Shown: one piece after another, positions 24,353-34,440 of the stretch | Layout of the letters: every line of letters starts with the position of its first letter | Position numbering within the stretch: position 1 is the stretch's first letter | From: Pseudonocardiales bacterium | GTDB taxonomy: Bacteria; Actinomycetota; Actinomycetes; Mycobacteriales; QHCD01 | Direction: 5' to 3' | Length of the DNA: 64,000 nucleotides | NCBI GenBank assembly: GCA_003244255.1 | Contig: QHCD01000035.1 | Coordinates: 1-64,000, forward strand | The notes under the pieces: generated by a model | The model's database searches: none | Seen by the model: only the letters and a program-made list of their open reading frames with translations | What the model was told of the DNA's origin: nothing | Program-made: the position numbers and the translations under genes

Positions 24353-27300
24353 ATGACTGATGCGGCCGGCTATCGACTCGTGCGGCCGGCCGCCGCTGCT
24401 GCCGCGCCGGCCGCGGCGGTCAGGCTGGACCCGGCCGGTCGCGCCGTCGTCGACCATCGCAGCGGACCGCTACTGGTGCTGGCCGGGCCGGGCACCGGGA
24501 AGACCACGCTGATCGTCGAGGCCGTCGTCGAGGCGATCGAGGGCCGCGGGATCGACCCGGAATCGGTGCTGGTGCTGACCTTCAGCCGGCGCGCGGCGGC
24601 CGAGCTGCGGCAGCGAATCACCGCGCGGCTGGCCAGAACTGTGCGCGAGCCGCTGGCCCGCACGTTCCACTCCTACGCGTTCGGGTTGTTGCGGATGCGG
24701 GCGGCGCTCACCGGCGGCCCGGCGCCGCGGCTGCTCGCCGGCCCGGAGCAGGACCTGATGATCCGCGACCTGCTCGCCGGGAACGCGGACACGGGATCGG
24801 TCGGCTGGCCCGCCGCACTGGTGCCGGCACTGCGGACCCGCGGGTTCGCCGCCGAACTCCGCGACCTGCTGATGCGCGCCGTCGAGCGCGGAGTCGACGC
24901 GCCCGAACTGGCGGCATACGGTGTGCGGCTGCGCCGGCCGGAGTGGGAGGCGGCGGCGCAGTTCTTGCAGGACTACCGCGACGTGACGGCCCTTGCGGGC
25001 GGCGTCGCCTACGACCCGGCGGAGCTGATCCGCGCAGCCGTCGACACCCTGGAATCAGACCCCGAGCTGCTCGAAGCCGAGCGACGACGTCGCCGGGTCG
25101 TGATCGTCGACGAGTACCAGGACACCGACCCCGCGCAGGAGCAACTGCTGGAGCTGATCGCGGCCGGTGCCGACGCGGTGATCGTCGTCGGCGACCATGA
25201 CCAGTCGATCTACGGCTTCCGCGGCGCCGACCCCGGAATGATCCGGCGCTTCCCGGAGACGTTCACCGCACCGGACGGGTCGCCGGCCCCGACCGTCGCC
25301 CTGGATGTCTCGCATCGGGCCGGTCCGGTGCTGCTCGCGGCCTCGCGACGGATCGCGGCCCGGCTGCCGGGGCCGGCCGGCCATCGCGACCTGGTGGCCG
25401 ATTCGGACCTGCCGGCGGGGGAGCTCGACGTCGCGATCTTCACCAGCGCCAGCGCCGAAGCCGCGCACGCGGCACACGTGCTGCGCTCGGCACACCTGCG
25501 CGACGGCGTGGCCTGGGACGACATGGCCGTGCTGGTCCGCTCGACCGTGACCACCCTGCCGCAGCTGCGTCGGGCGCTCTCGGCCGCGGGCGTACCCGTC
25601 GAGGTGGCCGGCGACGACCTGCCGCTCGCGCAGCAGCCGGTGGTGGCGGCGATCCTGCTGCTGCTGCGGTGCGCGATCGACCCGCAGCAGGTGAACCCGG
25701 CCTCGGCCGTGGAGCTGCTGCGCTCGCCGCTCGGCGGGGCCGACGCCGTCGGGCTGCACCGGCTCCGCCGCGAGCTGCGCCGCGCCGACACCGCCGCCGG
25801 CGGGCACACGCCGTCCGGCCTGCTGCTGGCGGCGGCGCTGCACGATCCGACGCTGCTCGGCCAGGTGCGGGGCGGCTCCGCTCAACCGGCCGAGCGGGTG
25901 GCCGGACTGCTCGCCACGGCATGCGAACGCATCCGCGCGGGCGCCAGCGCCGAGGACGTGCTCTGGGCGGTCTGGTCCCAGACCCGGCTGGAACTGCGCT
26001 GGGAGCGGCAGGCCCGGGCCGGCGGATTGCTGGGCGCTGCCGCCGACAGCGACCTCGACGCCGTCGTCGCACTGTTCGACGCCGCGGCCCGCTACGTCGA
26101 CCGGATGCCCGCCGCGACGGTCGACACATTCCTCGATTCCATTGCGGGGCAGCAGATCCCTGGCGACCGGCTGGCCCCGGCAGCCAGCCCGGCGGGCCGC
26201 GTGCGGGTGCTGACCGCGCACGCCGCGAAGGGCATGCAGTGGGAGGTCGTCGTCGTCGCGGGTGTGCAGGAAGGCAGCTGGCCCGACCTACGGCGGCGCG
26301 GGACGCTGCTCGGCTCGGAGACGCTGGTGGACGTCGCCGCCGGCATCGATCCCGCGCTGGTGGGGCTGCCGCCGCCAGAAGCGATGCTGGCGGAGGAGCG
26401 GCGGCTGTTCTACGTCGCCGTCACCCGGGCCCGGCGATCGCTGACCGTCACGGCGGTACTGGCCGACGACGAGACGCCGTCGCGGTTCCTCGACGAGCTG
26501 GACCCGCTGGGGCCGGCCGAGGAGCGCGAGCCGAGAGTCAGCCGGCGATCGCTCTCGCTGGGCTCGATGGTCTGCGAGCTGCGCGGCGTCGTCACCGACG
26601 TGGCGGCGCCGCCCCGGCGGCGGAGGGCGGCGGCGCGCTCGCTCGCCCGGCTGGCGGCCGCTGGCGTCCCCGGCGCCGAACCCGACTCGTGGTGGGGCCT
26701 GGCTCCGCTCTCGGATGACCGGCCGCTGGTCGACGACGGCGACCCGGTCGGCGTCTCGCCGTCGACGGTCGGCCGGTTCGGGACCTGCGAGCTGCAGTGG
26801 TTCCTCGAGCGGGTCGGCGCCTCCACCGGGACCGGCCTGGCGCAGGGCATCGGGACGCTCATCCACCGGCTGGCCGAGCTGCAGGCGGCCGGCGCCGCGC
26901 CCGACGTGCTGCGCCGGCAGCTCGACGAGGTGCTCGCGACGTCCGACCTCGGGCCGCCGTGGCGAGCGCGGATCGAGGGCGATCGGATCCGCTCGATGCT
27001 GGCGAAGTACCTGACCTGGATCAACGGCGACGGCGCTGCCCGCGACCTGGTTGTCACCGAGGCGCCGTTCGAGATCGAGGTCGGGCGGGCCCGGATGCGC
27101 GGCCGGGTCGATCGGCTCGAGCGCGACGCCGACGGCAGGCTGGTCGTCGTCGACATTAAGACGTCGGCGTCGTCGGCCCGCTCGGCCGAGCTGGCTCGGC
27201 AGCCGCAACTGGGCAGCTACCAGCTGGCCGTCGCCGAGGGCGGCTTCGGGCAGCTCGATCCGAGTCGAGAGCCGGGTGGCGCGGTGCTGCTTTCGCTGGG

Positions 27301-27523
27301 CAGCCACGTGAAGGCCAACGAGCAGCGGCAGCCGCCGATCGACGACGACCCCGACCCGCAGTGGGCTCGGCAGCTGATCCAGCAGGTGGCCGAGGGCATG
27401 GGCGGTGCCAGCTTCCGGGCGGTGCCGAACAGCCGATGCCCCATCTGCGTCGCGCGGCACAGCTGCCCGGCCAGCCCGTTCGGCGTGCCCGGCCCTGACG
27501 ACGCCGGCGAGGCGGGCGCATGA
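24353..27523 (+). CDS. adnA: AdnA, helicase-nuclease subunit
   Basis: A 1056-residue UvrD-family protein with a C-terminal RecB-type nuclease. Walker A is LAGPGTGKTT (about 43-52), followed by TFSRRAAAEL, the Walker B DEYQDTD, DHDQSIYGFRGAD, AHAAKGMQWE and VAVTRARR helicase motifs. The nuclease domain has GRVDRLERDADGRLVVVDIKTS, and cysteines in FGTCELQWF and RCPICVARHSCP fit a 4Fe-4S staple. AdnA pairs with AdnB to resect double-strand breaks in mycobacteria in place of RecBCD/AddAB. The ATG at 24353 gives the length of known AdnA (about 1055). Its stop overlaps the adnB start (ATGA). Confidence 0.95.
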   Translation: MTDAAGYRLVRPAAAAAAPAAAVRLDPAGRAVVDHRSGPLLVLAGPGTGKTTLIVEAVVEAIEGRGIDPESVLVLTFSRRAAAELRQRITARLARTVREPLARTFHSYAFGLLRMRAALTGGPAPRLLAGPEQDLMIRDLLAGNADTGSVGWPAALVPALRTRGFAAELRDLLMRAVERGVDAPELAAYGVRLRRPEWEAAAQFLQDYRDVTALAGGVAYDPAELIRAAVDTLESDPELLEAERRRRRVVIVDEYQDTDPAQEQLLELIAAGADAVIVVGDHDQSIYGFRGADPGMIRRFPETFTAPDGSPAPTVALDVSHRAGPVLLAASRRIAARLPGPAGHRDLVADSDLPAGELDVAIFTSASAEAAHAAHVLRSAHLRDGVAWDDMAVLVRSTVTTLPQLRRALSAAGVPVEVAGDDLPLAQQPVVAAILLLLRCAIDPQQVNPASAVELLRSPLGGADAVGLHRLRRELRRADTAAGGHTPSGLLLAAALHDPTLLGQVRGGSAQPAERVAGLLATACERIRAGASAEDVLWAVWSQTRLELRWERQARAGGLLGAAADSDLDAVVALFDAAARYVDRMPAATVDTFLDSIAGQQIPGDRLAPAASPAGRVRVLTAHAAKGMQWEVVVVAGVQEGSWPDLRRRGTLLGSETLVDVAAGIDPALVGLPPPEAMLAEERRLFYVAVTRARRSLTVTAVLADDETPSRFLDELDPLGPAEEREPRVSRRSLSLGSMVCELRGVVTDVAAPPRRRRAAARSLARLAAAGVPGAEPDSWWGLAPLSDDRPLVDDGDPVGVSPSTVGRFGTCELQWFLERVGASTGTGLAQGIGTLIHRLAELQAAGAAPDVLRRQLDEVLATSDLGPPWRARIEGDRIRSMLAKYLTWINGDGAARDLVVTEAPFEIEVGRARMRGRVDRLERDADGRLVVVDIKTSASSARSAELARQPQLGSYQLAVAEGGFGQLDPSREPGGAVLLSLGSHVKANEQRQPPIDDDPDPQWARQLIQQVAEGMGGASFRAVPNSRCPICVARHSCPASPFGVPGPDDAGEAGA

Positions 27524-30500
27524 CGGGTCCGCGCATCACCCCGGCCGAACTGGCCCGCCGGTTCGGGCTGCCGCCGCCGACACCGGAGCAGGCGCGGGTG
27601 ATCGCAGCGCCGCTGCGTCCCGCCGTCGTCGTCGCGGGAGCGGGATCGGGCAAGACCGAGACGATGGCCTCCCGCGTGCTCTGGCTGGTGGCAACCGGTC
27701 AGGCCGCCCCGGAACGGGTGCTTGGCCTCACCTTCACCGTCAAGGCCGCCGCGGAGCTGGCGGATCGGCTGCGGTCGCGGCTGCGCCAGCTCGCCGCCGT
27801 CATGCCGGAGACGCCGGCAACCGGCGAGCCGACCGTGCTCACCTACCACTCCTACGCCGCGCAGATCGTCGGCGAGCACGCGCTTCGGGTGGCCATCGAG
27901 CCGTCGTCGCGGCTGCTCACCCAGGCCGCGTCCTGGCAGGTGGCGCAGTCAATCGTCTCGACCTACACCGGCCCGATGGACGGCATCGACTGGAAGCCGC
28001 CGACCGTGATCGACTACGTGCTGGCACTGGCCGCGGAGATGAACGAGCACCTGGTCTCTGCCGACGAGCTGCGCCAGGAGACGGTGGCGTTGCGCGACTC
28101 GATCATCTCGTTGCCCCGATCTGGCAAGTCCACCGCCCTGATGTCGAACCTGAAGGAACCGGTCGTGGCGTGCGAGCGGCGACTGCGGCTGCTGCCCATC
28201 GTCTCGCTCTACCAGGAGGCCAAGCGCGAGTCTGGCGTGCTCGACTTCGGCGACCAGCTCGCAATCGCCGCCCGGATCGCGTCCACAGTGGACAGAGTCG
28301 GCGAGCTCGAGCGTTCCCGCTACGACGTCGTTCTGCTCGACGAGTACCAGGACACCAGCCACGCCCAGCTGGTGCTGATGCGCTCGCTGTTCGGCGCCGG
28401 TCACGCCGTAACGGCTGTCGGAGACCCGTGCCAGTCGATCTACGGCTGGCGGGGGGCCAGCGCCGGCAACCTGAGCCAGTTCGCCACCGAGTTCACCTCG
28501 CGCGGCGGCGGCCGAACCGAGGAGCTGCCGCTGTCGATCAGTTTCCGCAACGACCGTCGGATCCTCGACGTCGCGAACATGATCTCCTCACCATTGCGGG
28601 ATTCGGGCGTGCACGTCACCGAGCTGAGTCTCGGCCCCGCGGGGGGCGAGGGTGTGGTGCGGGCCGGGCTTTTCGAGACGGTCGCAGACGAGGCGACATG
28701 GATCGCCGACGAGATCGCCTCGATCTGGGCCGCCGACGCGCCGGCGCGGGCCGTGCGCAAACAGGGTCGCAGCGTCGCGGTGCTGGCCCGCCGACGCTCT
28801 GACTTCGACCGGCTCGGCGTTGCGCTGCGGGCCCGCGGCGTGCCGGTCGAGATGGTCGACCTTGGCGGCCTGCTGACCACGCCCGAGGTGCGCGACGTCG
28901 TCGCGACCCTGCAGGTGCTCGCCGACATGGCGGCCGGTGCCGCGCTGCTGCACCTGCTCACCGGTGCCCGCTGGCGGATCGGCCCGCGGGACCTGCAGGC
29001 GCTACGACGACGAGCGGATTCCCTTGCGCGGCAGGCGGATCCGGGCGAATCCCAACCAGATGAGACGACGTCGCTCGTCGGCGACCCGGTCGCCGACGCC
29101 AGTATCATCGAGGCGCTCGATAACCTCGGCCCGCCGGTCCGTTACTCCGCCGAAGGGTTGCGACGGATGCGCGCGCTTGCCGCCGAGTTGCGCGGCCTGC
29201 GGAGCCGGCTGAGCACGCCGCTGCCAGATCTCGTCGCCGACGTCGAGCGCACGATCGGAGTGGACGTGGAGGTTGTCGCCGCGGGGGTCGAACGCGTGCA
29301 CCTCGACCGCTTTCTCGACGTCGCGGCGGAGTTCACGCAGGACGCCGACGTCGCGACGCTCTCGGCATTCCTCGCCTACCTGACCGTCGCGGAGGACGAG
29401 GAACGCGGGCTGGAACCGGGGTCGGTCGTCGTCGACAGCGCCCGGGTGCAGGTGCTGACCGTGCACGCCGCGAAGGGGCTGGAGTGGGACGTCGTCGCCG
29501 TGCCCGGCCTGACCCGGGACGTCTTTCCGGCCAAGAACGCTGTCAACGACCTCTGGATCACGCACGCGCAGGACCTGCCGTATCCGCTGCGCGGTGACGC
29601 GGCCTACCTGCCGGTACTGGACCTCTCGGCCGTCCGCGACCAGTCCGAGTGCGCGGACGAGATCGCGCGGCTGGCCAACGCCTGCAAGGCACGCGGCCGG
29701 CTCGAGGAGCGGCGGCTCGCCTATGTCGCCGTCACCCGCGCCCGGCAGGTGTTGCTGTGCTCCGGGTACTGGTGGGGGACCGGCGTCAAGCGCTCCCGCG
29801 GGCCGTCGGAGTTCCTCGACGACGTCCGCGCCGCCGGAGCCGAGATCGCCTGCTGGACGGGCGATCCGGGCCCGGACGCCGTCAATCCGCTGGACGAGAT
29901 CGATGCGAGCATCGGCTGGCCGTTCGACCCGCTGGGATCGCGCCGGGCCGGGCAGCAGAGCGGCGCCGATCTGGTGCGGGCCGCGAAGTGGGAGCCCGCC
30001 GGGGAGATCGGCCAGGTCGAGCTGTTCGACGCCGAGGCGCTGGAGTGGTCCGCCGACGTCGAGCTGCTGCTGGCGGAGTGGCTCGCGCCGCGGGCGACGA
30101 CGATCGACGTGCCACTACCGGGGGAGCTGTCAGTGTCCGCATTGGTCGCCCTGCGCCGTGACCCGGCGTCGTTGGCGCGGCGGATCCGCAGGCCGGTGCC
30201 GATGAAGCCCGCTCCGCTGGCCCGCCGCGGCACCGCGTTCCACGCCTGGCTGGAGCAGCGGTTCGGCGTCGCCAAACTTCTCGACATCGACCAGCTACCC
30301 GGCGCGACCGACGAGGGCGCCGTCGACGTCGATGACCTGGTGGCGCTGCAGGCCGCGTTCTTGCAGAGCTCGTGGGCGGCGCGCCGGCCGGTCGAGGTGG
30401 AGGTGCCGTTCGAGGCGCGGATCGGCGGGCTGGTCGTCCGCGGCCGGATCGACGCCGTGTTCGCCGACGACGACGGCGGCCAGACGGTGGTCGACTGGAA

Positions 30501-30720
30501 GACCGGGCGGCAGCCGCGCGGCGCGGACATGCGTGCCGCCGTGGTGCAGCTGGCGGCGTACCGGGTTGCGTGGTCGGCGCTGTCGGGAACGCCGGTGGAG
30601 CGGGTGCGTGCGGCGTTCCACTACGTGCGGTCGGGCAATACGGTGGCGCCGGTGGACCTGCTCGACGCGGACGGCCTGGCCGGCCTGGTCGGCGCGATCC
30701 CGGCGCTCGCCGGCCAGTGA
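27520..30720 (+). CDS. adnB: AdnB, helicase-nuclease subunit
   Basis: A 1066-residue partner of AdnA. Walker A is VAGAGSGKTE (about 38-47), then TFTVKAAAEL, Walker B DEYQDTS, GDPCQSIYGWRGA and HAAKGLEWD; the C-terminal nuclease has GRIDAVFADDDGGQTVVDWKTG. Unlike AdnA, no cysteine cluster follows the nuclease core. In Mycobacterium smegmatis AdnB supplies the main translocating motor. The four-base overlap with adnA ensures equal production of the two subunits. Confidence 0.95.
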   Translation: MTGPRITPAELARRFGLPPPTPEQARVIAAPLRPAVVVAGAGSGKTETMASRVLWLVATGQAAPERVLGLTFTVKAAAELADRLRSRLRQLAAVMPETPATGEPTVLTYHSYAAQIVGEHALRVAIEPSSRLLTQAASWQVAQSIVSTYTGPMDGIDWKPPTVIDYVLALAAEMNEHLVSADELRQETVALRDSIISLPRSGKSTALMSNLKEPVVACERRLRLLPIVSLYQEAKRESGVLDFGDQLAIAARIASTVDRVGELERSRYDVVLLDEYQDTSHAQLVLMRSLFGAGHAVTAVGDPCQSIYGWRGASAGNLSQFATEFTSRGGGRTEELPLSISFRNDRRILDVANMISSPLRDSGVHVTELSLGPAGGEGVVRAGLFETVADEATWIADEIASIWAADAPARAVRKQGRSVAVLARRRSDFDRLGVALRARGVPVEMVDLGGLLTTPEVRDVVATLQVLADMAAGAALLHLLTGARWRIGPRDLQALRRRADSLARQADPGESQPDETTSLVGDPVADASIIEALDNLGPPVRYSAEGLRRMRALAAELRGLRSRLSTPLPDLVADVERTIGVDVEVVAAGVERVHLDRFLDVAAEFTQDADVATLSAFLAYLTVAEDEERGLEPGSVVVDSARVQVLTVHAAKGLEWDVVAVPGLTRDVFPAKNAVNDLWITHAQDLPYPLRGDAAYLPVLDLSAVRDQSECADEIARLANACKARGRLEERRLAYVAVTRARQVLLCSGYWWGTGVKRSRGPSEFLDDVRAAGAEIACWTGDPGPDAVNPLDEIDASIGWPFDPLGSRRAGQQSGADLVRAAKWEPAGEIGQVELFDAEALEWSADVELLLAEWLAPRATTIDVPLPGELSVSALVALRRDPASLARRIRRPVPMKPAPLARRGTAFHAWLEQRFGVAKLLDIDQLPGATDEGAVDVDDLVALQAAFLQSSWAARRPVEVEVPFEARIGGLVVRGRIDAVFADDDGGQTVVDWKTGRQPRGADMRAAVVQLAAYRVAWSALSGTPVERVRAAFHYVRSGNTVAPVDLLDADGLAGLVGAIPALAGQ

Positions 30721-30835
30721 TGCGAGTCGCTGCGTCGCAGGCACCGATCGCAATCCGGCTGCGTCGTAGCTGCGGCCGCACGGGTGCATCTCGGCCTATC
30801 GTCGGTAGTGCGGTGAACGGACGGGAGGACTGCGG

Positions 30836-31771
30836 GTGGATCTGGGCGGCTGGTTCCCCGATCCCGACGGCGCGCCGGGAGCGCTCCGCTGGTGGGACGG
30901 CGCGGCCTGGACCGAGCACACCACGACCGCGGGCTCCGCCGGTTCACTCGGGCCGCCCGTCACTTCGCACCGGCGCAGCCGGCCCGGCGGGCGCCCGCGC
31001 ACGGCCTCCCCGAACCGGCGGCGCAACATGCTGCTGGGGCTGGCGATAGTCGGCGTGGTCCTGCTGATCGGCGGGTCGGTCGCCGCCGGACTGGCGCTGC
31101 GCGGCCCCACCCGCGACGTGCTCGGCGGTCCCGGCGGCCTCGGGTTGCCGCAGCAGTCCTCGGCACCGCCGTTGTCGACTCGTTGCCAGGGCACGCAGCC
31201 GGACCTTCCCGGGCCGCCGAGCCACGGCGGGCCGCCCCCGACCGGCTCGCGGATCGTCGACGCGAACGCACACATCTCTTACGCCGCGCAGGGACCGCCG
31301 TTCATCCCGTGGACGTTAGGAACCTGGGGCGGCACCGGCAGCCTGGGCGAGAAGTTCACGACCGGCCAGTACTTCGTGACGCAGGCCGAGACCCCGCAGG
31401 GCGCGCCGTACCTCGCGACCGTCCTGTCCGGCACCGTGCCGGCGACGATCGGCGACGATCCGCATCCGAACATCGAGTGCGCAGCACAGGTGATCGCCGA
31501 CGACATGCGCGCGTCGTACTACCCGCAGCCCAACCAGCGCACGCCGGTCTCAGCGAGGAGCCTCACGGTCAGCGGTCGGCCGGCCTACCTGCTGGTATTC
31601 CACCTCGGCTTCGACGAACCCGGCTACACGGCGAAGGGCGAGCTGGTGAGCGTCTGCGTCGTCGACGTACCGGGCAACAAGGCCGCCGCGCTCTACGTGT
31701 CGATCCCCGACACGCACAAGCAGTACGACGGCCTCGCGACGTCGCTGGCGGCATCGCTGCGCGTGCAGTGA
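30836..31771 (+). CDS. DUF2510-domain membrane protein
   Basis: A 311-residue protein. The N-terminal DUF2510 motif (GWFPDPDGAPGALRWWDGAAWTEHT, about 4-28) faces the cytoplasm; a basic segment leads to a transmembrane helix (about 65-87, MLLGLAIVGVVLLIGGSVAAGLAL) and an extracellular domain of ~215 residues with two or three cysteines. The exported domain is not recognised. GTG at 30836 follows GGGAGG at seven to eight bases. DUF2510 is common in actinobacterial envelope proteins; its role is unknown. Confidence 0.75.
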   Translation: MDLGGWFPDPDGAPGALRWWDGAAWTEHTTTAGSAGSLGPPVTSHRRSRPGGRPRTASPNRRRNMLLGLAIVGVVLLIGGSVAAGLALRGPTRDVLGGPGGLGLPQQSSAPPLSTRCQGTQPDLPGPPSHGGPPPTGSRIVDANAHISYAAQGPPFIPWTLGTWGGTGSLGEKFTTGQYFVTQAETPQGAPYLATVLSGTVPATIGDDPHPNIECAAQVIADDMRASYYPQPNQRTPVSARSLTVSGRPAYLLVFHLGFDEPGYTAKGELVSVCVVDVPGNKAAALYVSIPDTHKQYDGLATSLAASLRVQ

Positions 31772-31782
31772 GGAGCGGCGAT

Positions 31783-31788
31783 TAGGGT
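31783..31788 (+). promoter_or_regulatory. -10 box for leaderless M16 peptidase transcript
   Basis: TAGGGT ends seven bases before the GTG at 31796; no ribosome site between. Confidence 0.45.
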
Positions 31789-31795
31789 TCGGTGC

Positions 31796-33109
31796 GTGCC
31801 GACCACGACGCACCGCCGCGCGATTCCAGCACCGTCCTACGTCTTCGAACGCACCGTGCTCGGCAACGGCCTCCGGGTGCTGATGGTGCCGGATCGCAGC
31901 GTTCCCGCCGTCGCCGTCGCCGTCTATTACGACGTCGGCATGCGCAGTGAACCGGAAGGGCGCACCGGGTTCGCGCACCTCTTCGAACACCTGATGTTCC
32001 AGGGCTCGGCGGGGCTGGAGAAGCTCGAGCACTCGCGGCACGTGCAGTCCGCCGGCGGTGTCTTCAACGGGACGACGCACCTGGACTACACGAACTATTA
32101 CGAGCTGGTGCCGTCGAACGCGCTGGAGCGCATGCTCTTCCTCGAGGCCGACCGCATGCGCGGCCCGCGGATCACGCCGGAGAACCTCGCCAACCAGATC
32201 GCGGTGGTGAAGGAGGAGATCCGGGTCAACGTGCTGAACCGGCCCTACGGCGGCTTTCCGTGGCTCACCCTGCCGCCGCTGCTGTTCTCGACGTTCCCCA
32301 ACGCCCACAACGGTTACGGCGACTTCGTCGACCTCGAGGCCGCCACGGTGGACGACGCGACCGGATTCTTCCGGCGCTACTACGCGCCGTCGAATGCGCT
32401 GTTGTGCATCGCGGGCGACATCGAGACCGACGCGACGGTGGAGCTGGTGGAGCGGCACTTCGGCGGCATCGCCTCGCGCCGAAAGCCGGTCCGGTCGCCG
32501 CTGTCCGAGGCGGGTATCGACGCCGAGCACCACGAGACGATCACCGATGCGCACGCGCCGCTGCCCGCGGTCGCCACCGCCTGGCGGGTGCCCGACCCGG
32601 TCATCGACCTCGCGGCATACCTGCCGTTCGTCGTGCTGGCCGAGGTGCTGACCGACGGCGACAGCTCACGGCTGCAGCACCGGCTGGTGCGTGCGGACCG
32701 GATCGCCACCCAGGTAGGCGGCTACCTCGGCTTCCTCGGCGACCCTTTCGACGTCCGTGACCCGACGGCGATGCTGCTCTCGGCCGTGCATCCGCCGGAC
32801 GTGCCGGCGAAGCGGGTGCTCGCCGCCATCGACGAGGAGATGGAACGACTCTCCGGCGACGGCGTCGACCGCGGTGAGCTCGGGCGGGTGACGACGCGGC
32901 TGGCGGCACAGATCTTGCGGGAACTGGACTCCGTGCTCGGCCGCGCGCAGGCGGCGGCGTCGCTGCAGCTGGTCCACGACCGGGCCGGACTCGTGGGTGA
33001 GTTGCCGGAGCTCGTCGGCAGGGTCACCGACGCCCAGGTCCGGGGGGCGGCCGCGGCGTTGCGCCCGGATCGGCGCGCGGTCAGCGAGCTGCTCGCGGGC
33101 GCGGCGTGA
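31796..33109 (+). CDS. M16-family zinc peptidase, catalytic subunit
   Basis: A 437-residue M16 peptidase (pitrilysin/processing-peptidase clan). The inverted zinc motif HLFEH is at 61-65, and the third ligand lies in VVKEEIRVN (about 140). NGTTHLDYTNYYE and the C-terminal half complete one M16B monomer. It begins with GTG at 31796 in the leaderless context and overlaps the next gene by four bases. M16B enzymes commonly work as pairs of an active and an inactive subunit, which is what the neighbour suggests. Confidence 0.92.
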   Translation: MPTTTHRRAIPAPSYVFERTVLGNGLRVLMVPDRSVPAVAVAVYYDVGMRSEPEGRTGFAHLFEHLMFQGSAGLEKLEHSRHVQSAGGVFNGTTHLDYTNYYELVPSNALERMLFLEADRMRGPRITPENLANQIAVVKEEIRVNVLNRPYGGFPWLTLPPLLFSTFPNAHNGYGDFVDLEAATVDDATGFFRRYYAPSNALLCIAGDIETDATVELVERHFGGIASRRKPVRSPLSEAGIDAEHHETITDAHAPLPAVATAWRVPDPVIDLAAYLPFVVLAEVLTDGDSSRLQHRLVRADRIATQVGGYLGFLGDPFDVRDPTAMLLSAVHPPDVPAKRVLAAIDEEMERLSGDGVDRGELGRVTTRLAAQILRELDSVLGRAQAAASLQLVHDRAGLVGELPELVGRVTDAQVRGAAAALRPDRRAVSELLAGAA

Positions 33110-34440
33110 ACACGACACCGGTGCCGGCGCTCGGACCGCCACCGCGGGTTCGGCCGCCACGCGTCGTCGAACGAACGCTCGGCAGCGGGCTTCGGGCCCT
33201 CGCCGTGCGGCGGCCGGGCACACCCTTGGTCGAGGTGCGGCTGCGGGTGCCGTTCGCCGGGGCGGCCCGCACCCAGGCGGCGCGCGCGGCGCTGCTGGCG
33301 GGATCGTTGCTCGCCGGCACGCAGGAGCGGTCGCAGCTGCAGATCGCCCGTGACCTGCAGGCTCTCGGTGCCGAGCTGTACGCGAGTTCCGACGCCGATC
33401 GGCTGATGGTCTCCGGCGTCACCCTGGCCACCGAACTGCCGGCGCTGCTCGAGCTGCTCGCGGAGGTGCTCACCGGCGCCGCCTACCCGACCCGCGAGGT
33501 CAGCGTCGAACGCGACCGGCTGGCCGAGCGGGTCGCGATGACCCGGGCGCAGCCCGCCGGCGCGGTGCGGATCGCGCTGGACCGGCGGCTGTTCGGCAGC
33601 CATCCCTACGGCCGGGAGACGCCCGATCCCGACGACGTGCACGCCGTCGGACCGGCCGCTGTGCGGCGGCTGCACCGCGACCGGGTCGGGCCCGAGGGCA
33701 GCCTGCTGGTGCTGGTCGGCGATCTCGCACCGGCCCGGGCGCTGGACCGGGTCGAGGCCACGCTCGGCGCATGGGCCGGACCGCCCGGCCGGCCCGGCCC
33801 GCCGCCACTTCCCGCCATCGAGCCGGGGCCGACGCTGGTCGTCGACCGGCCGGGCGCCGTCCAGTCCTCGATCCGAGTGGCCGGCCCCGCGCTGCCGCGG
33901 GCGGATCCCGGCTATCCCGCGCTGCAGCTCGCGAACCTGATATACGGCGGCTCGTTCTCCTCGCGGCTGACGACGAACATCCGCGAGGACAAGGGCTACA
34001 CCTACACGCCGATATCCCGCATCGACCACGGAACCGCCGGCTCGGTGCTCGTCGTCCAGGCCGACGTTGAGACCGGCGTGACGGCGCCGGCACTGCTCGA
34101 GATCGGCTACGAGCTCGGCCGGATCGCGAGCCTGCCGGTGACCGAGGACGAGCTCGAGAACGCCTGCCAGTATGCGATCGGAACGCTCGCGCTTTCGGTG
34201 GCGACGCAGGCCGGGCTCGCGTCCACGCTGGCCGTGCTGGCCGGTGTCGGGCTAGACGCGGCCTGGCTGGCCGAGCATCCGAAGCGGCTCGCGGCCGTCA
34301 CGGTCGACGACGTCGGCGCCGAATCGACCCGCTGGCTCCCGCCGGCCGGGATGGTGGCCGTCGTCCTCGGCGACGCCGCCGCGATCCGCGGTCCGCTCGG
34401 CGTACTCGGCCCGGTCGCCGACTACGACGGCGAGCGGTGA
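33106..34440 (+). CDS. M16-family partner subunit without the zinc site
   Basis: A 444-residue M16 homologue that lacks HxxEH: the corresponding region reads TQAARAALLAGSLLAGT. It retains the late R/Y region (IREDKGYTYTPIS) that in M16B heterodimers contributes substrate contacts in trans to the active subunit. So it is the likely non-catalytic partner of the preceding gene, with which it overlaps (GTGA). Peptide substrate is unknown. Its own stop overlaps the nudC start (GTGA), making a three-gene coupled run. Confidence 0.9.
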   Translation: MNTTPVPALGPPPRVRPPRVVERTLGSGLRALAVRRPGTPLVEVRLRVPFAGAARTQAARAALLAGSLLAGTQERSQLQIARDLQALGAELYASSDADRLMVSGVTLATELPALLELLAEVLTGAAYPTREVSVERDRLAERVAMTRAQPAGAVRIALDRRLFGSHPYGRETPDPDDVHAVGPAAVRRLHRDRVGPEGSLLVLVGDLAPARALDRVEATLGAWAGPPGRPGPPPLPAIEPGPTLVVDRPGAVQSSIRVAGPALPRADPGYPALQLANLIYGGSFSSRLTTNIREDKGYTYTPISRIDHGTAGSVLVVQADVETGVTAPALLEIGYELGRIASLPVTEDELENACQYAIGTLALSVATQAGLASTLAVLAGVGLDAAWLAEHPKRLAAVTVDDVGAESTRWLPPAGMVAVVLGDAAAIRGPLGVLGPVADYDGER